Notes under the pieces: generated by a model
Told to the model about the DNA's origin: nothing
The model's input: the letters and a program-made list of their open reading frames with translations, nothing else
The model's database searches: none
Position numbers and translations under genes: made by a program
Assembly (NCBI GenBank): GCA_009823395.1
Contig: CM020507.1
Coordinates: 5,798,501-5,862,500, forward strand
DNA: 64,000 bases
Reading direction: 5' to 3'
Source: Thamnaconus septentrionalis
Lineage: Eukaryota; Chordata; Actinopteri; Tetraodontiformes; Monacanthidae
Shown here: in pieces, positions 35,778 through 50,939 of the stretch
Layout: every line of letters begins with the position of its first letter
How positions within the stretch are numbered: position 1 is the first letter of the stretch

Positions 35778-36520
35778 CAGCAGCCCGTCTCTTTGACCCC
35801 CACCGCCGCGCCTCCTCCTCCAAAACCTCCTCTTCCCCCCGTCCGCCTCAGAGGAAACCGGACGCTGGCGGTACTCTGCTCTGTTTGGCCGCCTCGGTTG
35901 TCAATTACAACATCAACGAGCGAGCTTGGCTTCTCATTCGTCAACACATCTGTCACTTGCAAAATGTCGAGCCGCTCGATTACGTTCGAGTCGATATGGT
36001 CTTTATCGTGTTTTAAACAGATTTATATGCTAGCACAACAGTAACGTGTCACGAGTGTCCGTGACGAGTGATTTGCACGTTGTTGGAGTTGATCCGTGCG
36101 ACCCGCCGAAGCTGCCTTAGAATACCGAACTGTGTCGTATGTGAAGAGAAAAACAGCTTTGAAATCGAAGCTTCGCTTCTAACTTTGGCCTGCTATGGCT
36201 AGACCGTGCGCGCGCGCGCGCGCGTGTGCCGTGGGGCCCTGAAGGACACTCCACTTAAGTCCCGCCCATTTGTTGGGTCCGTGCGCAAAAAGGCAGGCAC
36301 TGCGCTCTTATAGTGGGGGGATGGGCATGCGCTCTGCAAGCCACTCGGTGATTGGTGGAAACGGAGATTCGAAGTAACAACGCGCAATCTGATAGGTCGC
36401 CGTGGCTCCCTTGAGGGCTCTAAGGCGAACGATTTCCGAAAGGGTTTATTGTTTCTCTGCTTTCGGGAGCCAAATTGTTTGCTATCTTCTCTGTTCTTCA
36501 GTCAAACTGCGAGGCGGAAA
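35778..36520. promoter_or_regulatory. Shared purb/h2az2 divergent promoter region, CpG-rich
   Basis: Intergenic interval between the two divergent start codons, with many CpGs, GC-box-like CCCGCCC (about 36262) and an alternating (CG)n tract at 36206-36228. On the h2az2 side an inverted CCAAT box (ATTGG, 36351-36355) is followed 12 nt later by TTCGAA (36368-36373), which fits the CHR consensus TTYRAA. Such NF-Y/CHR pairs occur in cell-cycle-regulated genes, H2A.Z genes among them. TATA-like CTTATAG lies at about 36307-36313. Start sites are not determined. Confidence 0.55.
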
Positions 36521-38221
36521 ATGGTACGTGGGCTTCAGCCAGTGTTAAACGTCTTACAAGAGATATTCGATTTTCAATGCCATAATCAAAGTGAATGGAG
36601 TGTGCGGCGCTGGTTTCTTAATTTATTTGAGGAAATGTGAGAGGAATGCGTGTGGTTAAAAAGCCTGCTGTGGAGCTAACCGTTAGCACTGCTGTGCGCC
36701 AAGTCCGACGTTAGTTCATTTCTTAAACGAGAAAACGCCTGCTCTGTTTATTTGCGATTTGCTCCCGTTGTTCCTGATGTATCTGTCGAGTCGCACTACC
36801 TTTGCGAGTACCTCAACATTACTATTATTTTTATTTATTTATTATTGTGTTTTGGTGTAACTGAGCCTCCCCCGAAAGGTGGATTAGCAACCGCCGGGAA
36901 GCTAAGTTGGCTAGTTGATTAGCCTAACGGTTGGCTAACCGCTAACGGTTGTTGTTCCCAACTCATCTCGTCTAGGCGTTTTTGTACAAGAATTAACTTG
37001 GTTGTGCTGCCTATTGGAGTTGAATTTTTCTAGGAGAGTAAAACTCCCTCTTCAACGGGTTCCGTTGATCCGAATCCCCAGGAGCCGATCGTCAAAGCGG
37101 CGCCTCTTGGTTGTGTTCGCCGCGGGTCGAGATGCAAGAGCCCCGCTCTTCAGTCCGGTTTTTCGTTGTTAAAAAAAATAAATCTGAATGCGTCCATCAC
37201 TTTAAGACATAAACCGGATTACTGCAGAATGTCCCGTTGAGAAGTAGGACTTTAGCCAGTTCTAGTCTCGTCCCCCTCCTCCATTCTACAGCCACCAGGG
37301 TGTATTGGCGGGAAAGCGGCTCCGTTAAGCCGGACATCTATGTGGTTCCCCACCGAAGGCGACCTGCTCACATAGACTCCTCTCGTCTTTCACCAGCAAG
37401 TTGAAATATATTATCTATCGCAGGATGTGCCTACTGCAAACAATTTAGTGTAGCCATTGTTGATAGTCGGCCCTAATTGCTGAACTGCAACCTCATGCCT
37501 CCCTCTCCTGTGGTTGCAGGCTGGTGGCAAGGCAGGAAAAGACAGTGGCAAGGCCAAGGCTAAAGCAGTGTCCCGCTCCCAGAGGGCAGGTCTACAGGTA
37601 AATATCCATCAATACCTGCACAATTTCATCATCGTTATTGCAAATATTTGTGGCTTGCTGTAACTCTCTTTGGCTGGTTTTTTTTTTTTGCATTCACCCG
37701 GCAGTTCCCAGTGGGTCGTATCCACAGACACTTGAAAACTCGTACAACCAGCCACGGTCGTGTCGGAGCCACAGCGGCTGTGTACAGTGCTGCCATCCTC
37801 GAGTACCTCACTGCTGAAGTAAGTGTTGATTTCTGCACATTTTGTTGATGATCATCACAACTGGATGTCAGGTTTTTAAACGAGCCAACTATTGTGCTTT
37901 TGTTTTGGTTTCCTAGGTCCTGGAATTGGCAGGCAATGCCTCCAAAGACTTGAAGGTGAAACGTATCACCCCCCGCCACTTGCAGCTGGCCATCCGTGGT
38001 GATGAGGAGTTGGACTCCCTCATCAAGGCAACAATTGCTGGAGGAGGTAAGTTTAGAGCCGCACAGGCAAAGCATCATATTCTAGCCTCATTATAGCTAA
38101 AAGTGCAATCAGTTCTCTTGCAAAAAAAGTTTTTCTCATACATTGTTCTGTCCCTCCAGGTGTCATTCCTCACATCCACAAATCCCTTATTGGGAAGAAG
38201 GGCCAGCAGAAGACTGCATAG
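36521..38221 (+). CDS. h2az2: Histone variant H2A.Z.2 (H2A.V)
   Basis: Replication-independent H2A variant deposited by SRCAP/p400 at promoters. Exons are 36521-36523 (ATG only, donor gtacgt), 37520-37597, 37705-37818, 37917-38046 and 38160-38221. All are GT-AG, 387 nt in total, 128 residues. The start-codon-only first exon is typical of H2A.Z genes. The sequence carries the acidic-patch region, the [19 protein letters not shown] M6 helix (here [15 protein letters not shown]) and tail [10 protein letters not shown]. Isoform-diagnostic residues are Ala in [11 protein letters not shown], Thr in [11 protein letters not shown] and C-terminal Ala, all of the H2A.Z.2 type rather than H2A.Z.1 (Thr, Ser, Val). 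By eye it equals the mammalian protein. It is divergent from purb. Confidence 0.98.
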
Positions 38222-39055
38222 GTGTCACATTGATCAGATATTTTGGGTTTGGGCTGAGATTGGACCAGGAGTTCACTTATTTTTTTTTTTTTTTTTTTTA
38301 TTTTAAATATTATAGCAAAAGAGGAGTGATTGTTAGCCTTTGTGTTTGTAATATTTTCCCATAACTAGTAAAACTCCCCTTAATGTCAAAAATCCTTTGT
38401 ATGCTATTGTAGAATGTTGGATGGCAGAGTTCGTGATTACTACAAATGGTGACAGTGAATTTGTTTGATTGGCCTAGAACTCTGTAATGTTTTATACTGA
38501 AGAAATTGTTTAAAAAACCTTTTTATATTAAAAGCAAAACTTGTTTGTGGTTATTTTCTTGAAGTTACAGTATTTACTATAATACATGTTTTTTCTTGAA
38601 TTATGTTTTTGCCAGCGAAATACGTAATGGTGCTTTTCCCCCCCTTTTGACTTGCTGTAATATTTTAAACTGCACAAGGTTAGTGGTGTATTAAACATAA
38701 ATTTTTTGCGTCAAAATGAAAAAAAGAAATGCTTACTGCAACTTTCCGCTACGGTGTTTTGTATTTGTTCATGGCAGTTAAATTGTATCAGGTGCTGGTG
38801 TTATCTAAGCCTTTGATCAGGTGACACAATGCAGTTTTTTTTTCTCAAGTTGGAGCCATCTTTCAAATCCATATCAATTATAGTTACTACACTGGTGTAT
38901 GGAAAAGTTGAAGTCTGGCAGTTGTGAACTTTCAGTCTTTTGAAATGCAGTTTTCACACTTGTCAAGGTCCAGTTCACTAAAGTACAGAAGTCATCCTTT
39001 TTTTACAGTCATGTGTTCAGGGAATTGATACATTTTTCTTCTATCTTTGAATAAA
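38222..39055 (+). other. h2az2: h2az2 3' UTR
   Basis: AT-rich sequence after TAG. ATTAAA at about 38527-38532 and AATAAA at 39050-39055 are candidate poly(A) signals. The lack of a histone stem-loop is as expected for a polyadenylated replacement variant. Confidence 0.5.
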
Positions 39056-42000
39056 TACCCACTGCATGAAACTTGGCTTGGTTTTAAACCACTATTTTGT
39101 TTAAAGGCTCATTTCAATTTTTTTCACCCATGATTAATAAATGTTGAGTCAAATCAATTGCATTTTTTTTATTCTAATGACATGTTTTATTCAAAGCAAA
39201 TCAATGTGGAAATTTAAGCTTCTGCTTCTGAATGATCCATAGACTTCTAGTTCCCTTTGGTGTTGGCCAGTAGAGGGAGCCACTGCCAAATGTGTTGCAG
39301 AGTGAGCTACTAGTAGGTGGACTCAGCACGACTTCCATGATGATGGAGGAACCAGTAGCACCAACTCATTTTGAACTGTATGAACTCTGCTATCCAATGA
39401 TGGTGGAATAATATACGAGCGCACAGCACTGGGTTTCCAAGATTCATGTGTCTTAACCAGGGGTGGGCAAACTGCGACCCGTTAAGCTTTTTAATCTGGC
39501 CCACTGAAGTTGAAGAAATTATATTAACAGTCAGTCAGTCATGAAATAGCTGTATTTCATCCATATTTTCAGCGTTTATAGAGTCATTTCAATTAAGAGC
39601 TAACTACTGTACATCCAACAGCACAAAGTCAACAGCCTTCGCTTAAACATTTTGCCTTCTGCAAGAAACTGCATGTGATGAGGGGATGGAGAAGAGCTGA
39701 ACTGGAATTGAGAGCTTTCTCAAAGACGCAGCGGCGTCCAGACTCGACCAGTCAACACCTCAGCATGAAAGGAAAACTGCACCTTTATTTTAGGTGTTGA
39801 CTTCTTAGTGTTGGCATGTTCTTGTTTTTTTAAATTTAGATTTTGCGTTCATTATTATTTTTTGACACAAGGTGGCAGCAGTTGGTAAAAGAACATATAT
39901 TGGGGCATAAGGAGAAGTGGGAGAGCACAAAGTTTTTCACCAGGCCTGAGACAGCAGGAAGCTGGGTCCACAGAGAGTGTTGGAGGTTTATGCTATGGAG
40001 CAAACCACCTTCTCATCCTCCTAACTATAGTGCTAAAGAAATTAGTCTTCTTGTACATGCTTTAAACTAAAAATAATAGATGATTGAATTGTTTTGGACC
40101 AGGTTGAGGTGGAGTCTCGTCTTTGAACAGACCGGGATAAACTACCAAAAAATATGTATTCACGCAAGAAATTGTGATTGTCAAAGTTGGCAGATATCTT
40201 CTTGCCTTTCTATCGTGAAGAAGCACCAAAAAGCAGTCCAACTAAATTGGAATAATTCTGCAGGGTCTGTTCCAAAATAAATCTGCCGCTGAAGTCAACT
40301 CTCCTGCTCCAGGATCCCCAGCACACAGAATAAAGATTTCTCTGATCAGCAGACGAATTGTCCGCACACGTGTGAGCCTCTGCGGGAGCACATGAAAGAC
40401 GCTGCTGCTTCACATCTTCAAAGAGCGTTTGTTTATTCTTCCATCTTCTCTCCCTATCTTTGCAGTTTCCTCCTGAGGATGGTGGGAGGGTGACAGCCGG
40501 AGGTCAGCCTTCAGCTACAATTCTCCTCTGCAGCCAACAGCAACAGCCTGACGCGCAACACAGACATCTGAGAACACAGAGATGTTTTTAGTTTCATTGC
40601 AACCTTTCCTAATGAGAGGTTTGATTAATAGAGTGAAGAAATAATTTAGCCGGTGTCTTCCAGCCTATACACTGTCGAAATACAATTGAAGAAGAAAAAA
40701 AAAACCAAGTCCAATCATACTGAGAACTTTCCAGCTGTAATCACATTTAGTCAGGATGGTTTGCTATCACTCACACAATGCAAGCTGCGATCGTTGCATC
40801 CTTATGTAGAAAAATCAACAGTTCTGCAATACTTCAATTTTCAGATTTTCGTTTTCCTCTCTGTACTCAAGTACAGCAATATTTTTGATCGTTGAAATTT
40901 TTCACAAACCCCTTTGGACCTCAGTTAGCCCTCTGTTTACAGTCTTACCAATCGTCACAGGTCCACACAGAGAGACAAACAACAACCATCAACCATTAGC
41001 ACACGTTCAAATCAGCTCCATCTGCATGTCTCTGAACTGTGGGAGGAGAATCACTCACTCACTCACACACACAGAAGATATACAAACTCCCCACAAGGGT
41101 TTAGTTAATTAAACAAGCTGCGAGGGATTCGACTGATTTTCTCAATAAGGTTTTTTGAATCACTTTGGAGCTTTGAATAACTTAGCCGAACGCTTTCTGT
41201 GGGCTCTTTCCCAAACACGAATGAAGCGTTCCACATGGCGTTCCACTTTAAGCCGCCATGCTAAGATAAAATAAGCTAAGCTAAACTAAGCTACGTTAAC
41301 AAAGGAAACTTTCTATCCCTCAGAGGAGTTGAGCATGAAACAGGTGCGACTTGCTGGAGCGTGGCGGTGAACGTGAAGCGAGACCCCCGACTTCACCGTG
41401 AAGAGGAGGGGGAGGAGCGGGAGGCGTTCTTTGATCTGGGATGCAATAGAAGCCGTCACAGGAAACATCTTCATCTAGGCTGAGAACCTGCAACCTCCAG
41501 GGGGAGCTGTCAGCGCTTGCACTGGATGTCTTCATCGCTGATGTTCTTTTTAAAACCACACAGCCACGAAAGGGTTGGCTACAGTCAATAGCATGTAGGG
41601 GACGAATGGATTCAACACATTTATTGAGTCGCTGTTAAAAAAAAAACAACAACAGTAAAAACTGATTTGAAAAACAAAGACATGAATTCAAAGTGTCGAG
41701 AAAGAGCTAAAAAATATGATCATTTTTTAAAATTTATTTTTATTTTTTACAAAGCATGTTGAAGTGCTGAAAAAATAACTATTAACTCAACTAAAACATC
41801 TTCACTGACACAAACATGTTAAGTCGAACAAAAAGATAGAAACAAAAATCTTAAAGGGACAGCTCACCCAAAAGTAAAGCTCACCTATTCACAATCCTGA
41901 AAACCAACCTGGAGTCTGGAGGAGGGAAATAATTCCATCCTATGCCAGTCACAATGGAAGTCTGCATATGAAATGTTGCTACACATCCGGTGACTGTCTC

Positions 42001-42618
42001 TACACTCCACATGCAAGTGTCCAGAAGTCACTCAAGTCTTGAAATTTTTCACCGGCAGAAGCTGATTGCACGACAAACCACTGGGTTCCACTGTAAGGTA
42101 CATGGAGCGCGAGTGCTTCCATCTGTGGAACTCGAGAATGATTATCTGGTTGAGAAAACGTCAGCAGCGCCTCCGTTTACGCATCGGCGAGTAAAAAAAA
42201 AAGGGCCAAATTCCAGTTTTAAGTGCACCATCCCTTGAATCAACACGGTTAATAGTGCAACAATGACCAAGGAGTCCGTAGACCTAATGTCCAGTTCAAC
42301 TTCAGTCACAACAACCTTCATTAAAGACCAAATCCAGGTGCTGATGAGTCTCCAGCTTGGGTATGGCACACGTACCAGCAGAGGGCAGCAGTCTGCTCAG
42401 GCTGAATCAACTGTACCTGTATCACCTCAAACCCACTTGTTCCTCTTGAACACCACGCTCAGAGCGTCAACAAGAGGATCTTCTCGACGACTGACACAAA
42501 GGCTTCTTCACGCTTGTCTGCCTACAAAAATACACAAGCACCAATTTCCCTTCCGCCTCCTTTCAAAGACATTCAAGCATGTTTTTGTCTCCGCAGTCCC
42601 CCCCGCCCCGGCACTGGG
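39056..42618. other. Intergenic region and probable hs3st1 3' UTR (minus strand)
   Basis: Contains MITE copy E (39458-39611) and a badly decayed SINE-like piece at about 40940-41075 (CACACAGAGAGACAAACAAC, GTCTCTGAACTGTGGGAGG). From about 41.6 to 42.6 kb the sequence is the likely 3' UTR of hs3st1; TTTATT at 41620-41625 is a minus-strand AATAAA. No other gene is recognised. Confidence 0.5.
39458..39611 (-). mobile_element. Non-autonomous hAT-type MITE, copy E (inverted, truncated)
   Basis: Begins CAGGGGTGGGCAAACTGCGA. Reverse-complemented it shows GGCCAGATTAAAAAGCTTAA and GAAATACAGCTATTTCATGA as in copy A. The other end is missing. Confidence 0.65.
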
Positions 42619-44607
<1,989 letters not shown>

Positions 44608-46228
44608 TTAAAAATGGCAACATACACTTAAAAAAAAAGTCTTTCTTGACAACACACATAGAAAATATATAGAAACAATTGCATCAAAATGCCATATCCT
44701 GAAAATGTGGGACCACTTTGACAAATAGACGAGCGGACGAGCAGAAAAAAAGTCAAAGTCACATGACGTCTGGTTGAAAGCAGCGCACGCACACACAGCA
44801 GCGGCCATGAGAGCGTGTGTTACTGTTTTGCAGAAGCCGAGTCCGTGACGCGATGGTTTCAGCCCAGAATATAGGGCTGGGATACAATTATGACGAGAAA
44901 ACACTAAAATATTAATCCACATCTAAAGCAGACAGAGGGAGGAGGCATTGAAAATTGATGATGGTGTGAGGTTCAGGGTCTCCCTGAAGAGCAGCAATAC
45001 CCCTCCGAGTTTGGCTGTAAACTGCAGTAAACACAGAGCTGGAGCGAAGTACGGCTTAATCTGTGCTAGTTTGTTGTTCTTAGCATTTGAAGAACACTGT
45101 GAAGGAAAAAACTAAATAATGAAATATATATTTTAAACCCAAGAACTGTAAATAATAACATTTAAAATGCAGATTTTTTTTTGGTTGTTTTTTAGCAGGA
45201 AGTCCCACCGAGACGAAATATCTTCCAGATGAGTAGGAGACCTTCCATTTACTGTGATGTATTATTAATACTGCTGCATCAATTTGTAAACAGCAACTTA
45301 TTGCTGTTGGGCGGCGTTGCTTGTTGCTGCATTAAACACAGTTTGGCTCCACCGCTGAATCAGCAGCACAATGCGGAAAGTCCACTCACTCGATATTTAT
45401 TTGGCTAGCAGAGCCCTTTCAGGAAGTGTGTGCTGATGTCACAAAGGGTGGGGGATACGGGGTGAAACCACCTTGTTTTTATCGGCTTACAAACATGTTC
45501 AAGAAGCAATAAAACATCAGCTTCTCTGTGAAGAAATGAGGTCAGTCACTGGGAATTCAGCTCACTGCTCTAACTTTCTGTACATTTATTTCCTCCCGTC
45601 TTTCGCCTGCACGTCGCTTTGTTTTCTTCATTTGTTGTTGCTGTTGTTGTTGTGAGTCTGCCCTGACGCCACTGAGTTATTAATTAGTGTAACAATGTTT
45701 CCAGATCAGAGGAGGAACTCGCTCTGGCTTTGTTCCTGTAGCCTGCCGCTAATTGCACCTTCGGGAAGCAGCCGCGACCTGCGGCGCCGCGTCACCCTCG
45801 CCCAGCATGGAGACACTGTTGTCTCCCACGCTGCGACCTTTGACCCCGGCTAGTTGCTGTCGGCGAGAGGTTCAAAGACAACGACGGCGTTCTGGCTATT
45901 CCTACTGTTTGGATCTAATTTTCTGAGCTAAACGCCTGAAAAATTACCGATCAAATCACTTCCTGTCCAATTGGCTGCAGATAAACTGAAGCACCAGCGC
46001 GTCTTAACGAATCAACCTGCAGCAAAGTCCAGCATTAATCCTCAAACAGAAACAGATGCTAATCCGGACTACAACTGTTGCCGGACAGATTAATGCTTCA
46101 GCAGGGACCCCGACTCTTTCATCTATACCCTTCGGATGCAGTAATCCCAACCCTAATCCACTCTTTAAATCACCATATCTGGCTTTGATTCTAACAATGT
46201 CCCTCCCTGGCCCATGTGCTGCTTGAAC

Positions 46229-46375
46229 AGGGATGTTCAGGACCAGTTCAGGACCAGTTCAGGACCAGATCAGGACCAGGTCAAGATGTTCAAGACCAGT
46301 TCAGGACCAGTTAACGGTGTGCAGGACCAGTTCAGGATGTTCAGGACCAGTTCAGGACTAGTTCAGGAGAGCTGC
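46229..46375 (+). repeat. 11-bp minisatellite (TTCAGGACCAG)n
   Basis: About 11 imperfect units of TTCAGGACCAG with GATGTTC and GTTAAC variants. It is open in one frame (46214-46666), but only the tandem unit gives that appearance. Confidence 0.85.
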
Positions 46376-47934
46376 AACATCAACCAGCTGACAACGAGAC
46401 AACGTAGACTAGTGTTGACTGAAATGCTGAAGCACGAGGGTGTTAAACTCACTGGTCCGCTGTTCTTGTTGTTGTTGTCGGTTACTCTAGTTGTGAATAT
46501 CCTCCGTGCATTTTGCATGGAGGGAAAAACATTTGCAAGCACACAATTCTGTGTTATTAAGAGTACTATTCACTCTGGTCCAGGAACCCTCAGAACGTGT
46601 GAGTGTTTTGCCAATGAAACCACTCACAAACTTACGCAGCCAGAAAGGAACTTCATAAGAAACTGACTTACAGCCTTTATCTTCAGGCTGACTTTGGGCT
46701 GCAGACACGGTGAGCAGCTGCTGGACCAGCGAACATCTTTGACCCTCGTCGTAGACGACGTGAGTGGTTTTCCTGGAGCTGCTGACAGCGAGCGGAAGGA
46801 CGGTTGCAGCAGCCCGACTCTTCAGCTTTAATGCAGAATGACACGCTGGGCTGATGCCAATCCGAGTGTGTGTGTGTGTGTGTGTGTGTAATGACACCAC
46901 CCTATGGGGAGATGTTTTGGGAGGCTGCTGCTGGGCGCAGTGAGACCTGCTCCCTGCGCTAAGTGGTTGTCTTCCTCCCCTGAGACTCCTCTGTGAGCTG
47001 CAAACCTTCCTGCTGTCTGGTCGCTTCACTTCCCACCTCTCACCTCATGACCTCCCCCTCTATTCTCCCCTCCCCCCTCCTCTCTGCTCTCCTGTTTCCT
47101 TTCCTTTTCCTTTCTCCTCTTCAGCGCTCACCTTTGTGTCTGTGTCTGTCTCTCTGTCTCCTCCACTCTTTTTCCTGTGCAACCCCCCACTCTGCCACCT
47201 TCCTACCCCTCCTCCACCTACCTACCCCCCTCATGCCCCCACCCGCCACCCCTACGGATCTGTTAACCAACCCTGGGCTCGGCACTAATGGGGGATGCCC
47301 TGCAGCAGCCTCTTAGCAGCTCATGAATAATCCACACAGGCTTCTTTCTCTGCCTCAACATATTTTCAAGTAGATGAACTTCTAATGGTGACAGATTTAT
47401 TATTCTTTTTCTCTAAAGATGCCGGGTTCAGATTTTGAGAACTTTTCCCGACCTCGTCACCAGGCTGGATGGCAGGGTTTGGAATTCAGAAACATTCAAA
47501 CATCTCATCCTTCTTCTTCTCCTTCTTCTTCTTCTTGCACTTCCTGTCCAAGCAGGAAGTGACCGCTGCAAGCTGACCTTTCAAACCACGAAGAAGAAGA
47601 AGAAGAAGAAGATGGGAAGCCGCTGCTACAGAGATCAGGCCAGATGCTGCGGCAGCGGCTGTTCTATCAGAGCCGTCGGACATTTCCACATTATTGAGAA
47701 AAACAACAGAGAGCGGCTCTGAAGGCTTCTCTCTGCAGAAGAAGACCAAGCCTCGTTGCTCCACTCCTGAGCAGCTACGACAGGCCGCTGAGGAGTGGTG
47801 AGGTCGGGTAAGACGAGTGGTGGCTGCAGCCAACGGCAAGGCCCAAAGTGGTGAACCAGCGCTGCAGCGCTGAGAGTTCTGCATTTCTACCAGGAGAACC
47901 AAGCATGTCATCATTGATTAGCACCAACGTACCA

Positions 47935-47965
<31 letters not shown>

Positions 47966-48101
47966 AAGGGTCAGTCTGTTTGCAGTTGTTTTCTATGAGC
48001 ATGAGAAACAAATCCATCAGATTGTAGAAAAAGGGAAACAGCATGGAGAAGATGAACAGCAGGCGTCAAATTGTTTTAGTTTTCGTGCAGCAGGCCTGTC
48101 C

Positions 48102-48102
<1 letters not shown>

Positions 48103-48180
<78 letters not shown>
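48103..48180. repeat. (CA)39 microsatellite
   Basis: About 78 bases of uninterrupted CA. Confidence 0.95.
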
Positions 48181-48182
<2 letters not shown>

Positions 48183-48583
48183 CATTAGCACTGCCTAATG
48201 GTCCTTGTTTTATCAGTGCCATATGAGCTCTTACTTCTACTCTTAGCTCTGCTCAATGAGGCTCACATGAATCATTGCGAGTCTCTGCCACCCCACCACC
48301 ACCGCCAACGCTCATCATATCATTTGTGGCGACTCACATTAGCCAGCGCGAATAGGCGCAACAAACAAACAACAACAGGCGTCACGACGCCAAGGGTCGC
48401 CAATGGTGCGTGAAGCCTCCATATTGACAAACACACTGTGGCCGGAAGAGATAGATAGATGGATAGATAGATACATAGATAGACAGATAGAGTATCTGGG
48501 GGGAAGAAAAGCAAAAAACAAACTGAGGACGAGGGAGGACAGAGTGTAATTATGTGTGAAAGGCAGATGCCGCCGCCTGTGTG

Positions 48584-48649
48584 TTGTGAGAGAGAAAGAG
48601 AGAGAGAGGGTGAGGGGGGAGAGAGAGAGAGAGAGAGAGAGGGTGAGGG

Positions 48650-48708
<59 letters not shown>
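48584..48708. repeat. (GA)n microsatellite with internal GGTGAGGGGG spacers
   Basis: Two copies of a GAGAGAGGGTGAGGGGGGA motif followed by about 30 uninterrupted GA units, showing duplication within the array. Confidence 0.9.
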
Positions 48709-48710
<2 letters not shown>

Positions 48711-48956
48711 TCTGATCAATGTGTGTGTGTAAGTTTTTGTTTGTCCCTCATCTTGGCTGCGTGCCTGTGTGTGTGTGTGTGCGTGTGCGAGTGTGTGTAT
48801 GTATGTGTGTGTGCGTGTGTTGCACGCCAGCACCCACCATCCCGCCCCGTGGAAATGTCTTTTTACCGAGTGGTGGTATTTTGGAGGAGGGTGAGGAAGG
48901 ATTATACTGTGCATGGAGGGGGGAGGTGCTGAGAGGAGCTGAGGTGCAGTTGGTGT

Positions 48957-49060
48957 AGAATAGCATAGAATAGAATAGAATAGAATAGAATAGAATAGAA
49001 TAGAAGGCCTTTATTAATCTCACAGTGGGGACATTTTCCTAATTACAGCAACTGTATAGT
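48957..49060. repeat. (TAGAA)n pentamer array and attached repeat tail
   Basis: About nine TAGAA units run into GGCCTTTATTAATCTCACAG, then GGGGACATTTTCCTAATTAC. This junction resembles the 3' ends of dispersed fish retroelements that finish in simple repeats; the family is not identified. Confidence 0.6.
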
Positions 49061-50288
49061 GCAAAAAGAGATACAAAATTATATTAAAATCAATAAAAAA
49101 TGAAAAATAAAATATTTGTAGGACATAAAAAACAATGATTTGCCATGAGTTAAAGCCCCAAAACACAAACACTGTCAACTCTTGAGAAGATCCAAACAGC
49201 TACGAAACAACGTGAGCCGCATTCTTCTCCTCAACTCCAAGGGGCCAACAGAAGCAATGTGGAACAACGCACCTTGGAATTTTTCATTCATGACTTGTGG
49301 TTTTCGAGTGACTCTCAGTCGGGATATAAAGCAGCCGTGCTTTAAGCCGACTCCCATCCGCCTCCTGCTGGCTGCCAGGAGCTCAGCGGGGGTCCATCAT
49401 CATCAAAATAGATCCAAACCATCTGAGCAGGACGGGAAACGCTTCCAGATCGCAGCCCAGCGCCTGCTTTTGTTCTGCACTCGTTAGCCACTGAAGATGC
49501 AAAACAGGGAGCAGGGAAAAAAAGAAGAGAGGGAGGATGGAAGCTGGTTGGCCAGTGTGTGGAAGTAAAAAAAAAAAAAAAAAACATGCTGAAAAAACAA
49601 AAACAACAACAACGCAGATTGTTTGATCTCCTCTCATCGCTGTAAGTTACCAACAAAATGCCCCAAAGCCTGCAATCAGCTTCCAGGTCAGTTCACAGAT
49701 GAAGGATGAGAAGAAATAAGATGTGGATGATGGAGGGGGGGATAGTTGGAGGGATGGAGGGATGGAGGGGATGGGGGGGGTCTCTACAGATGTCAAGGAC
49801 TTTGACCTCCAGCAGGCAGCCGCTCACTGATCCTCAGTGACCAGATCCAACAGTCAGGATCTGCCTGCTGTCAGCCGGCGGTGATGAGTCCCAGTCTCGC
49901 ACTGACACTAACATTGTTATGAACCCAGTTCACACTCATTGGCTATTTGTGTGATGCAGCAGTAGAACAGTGTTCCTAATAGAGTGGCCAGGTGCTGTAT
50001 GTCCAGTGAAAGTACTTGACTGCGTGTCCTGACCATATGCAGCCAATCAGAGGCCACGGTTCAGCCTGATGGATTTTGTCACAGATTCTTCACTGGCTGC
50101 CAAGTTTACATGTATTGAATTATTCAGAGTGTATTAAAAATTAAGTGCTGCACAAAAATTAAACATTTATTTCCTTAAAAAAAAAAGAGGTAGTGAAATG
50201 CAATAGAGCTCCTGCAGCGCGACGAGTAAGCAAAGTGCCGATTCTCACTTGGTTCAGTTTAATTGCAGCTGTTTGGCTTCTCTCATTC

Positions 50289-50321
<33 letters not shown>

Positions 50322-50551
50322 TCTCTCCCTCTGTCTGGCTCTCTCTGACCTTTGCAGAGACGCGTCCATCTTTTACCCATCAGCCTCCTGCTGCTTTTCA
50401 AATTAGACTCTTCAGAAAGAGGAGAAGAAGAAGAAGAAGAGGGAGGAGGAGAGGAAGAGAAAACACTCTCCACACCCAGCAGCCTCTCACTCCCTCATCA
50501 TCATCTTATTCACTCACACATGCATAACACCCAGATTACACCCTCCTCCCC

Positions 50552-50612
<61 letters not shown>

Positions 50613-50735
50613 GCACTTTACTTCTCCTCAGACCCCACCCCCCACCATGCATCTGCAACCGTGCACGCTTCAAGATCTGGGTCAACCATAACAGGCACCA
50701 AAATGCGTCTGCCTCTTCTCATCCCTGGTGTGTGT

Positions 50736-50783
<48 letters not shown>

Positions 50784-50900
50784 AGGTGAAAAGTATGGGG
50801 GAAGAAACATGGGGCATGGGGGGCGTTCCACTGTTGTTTTATCAGAGATGGGGACCCATGAGGGTCGTTGGGGGGGGGTAACCAAAGAGATCTTTGTACT

Positions 50901-50939
<39 letters not shown>

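Noticed and set aside
35676..36044. 122-codon plus-strand Ala-rich frame
   Set aside because: Antisense of the purb poly-Gly stretch and promoter.
46214..46666. 150-codon frame with DQFRTSSGP repeats
   Set aside because: Arises from the 11-bp minisatellite; downstream half has no domain.
48339..48932. Ser/Leu-rich and Glu/Arg-rich frames of 126-191 codons
   Set aside because: Translation of the (GA)n array and neighbours.
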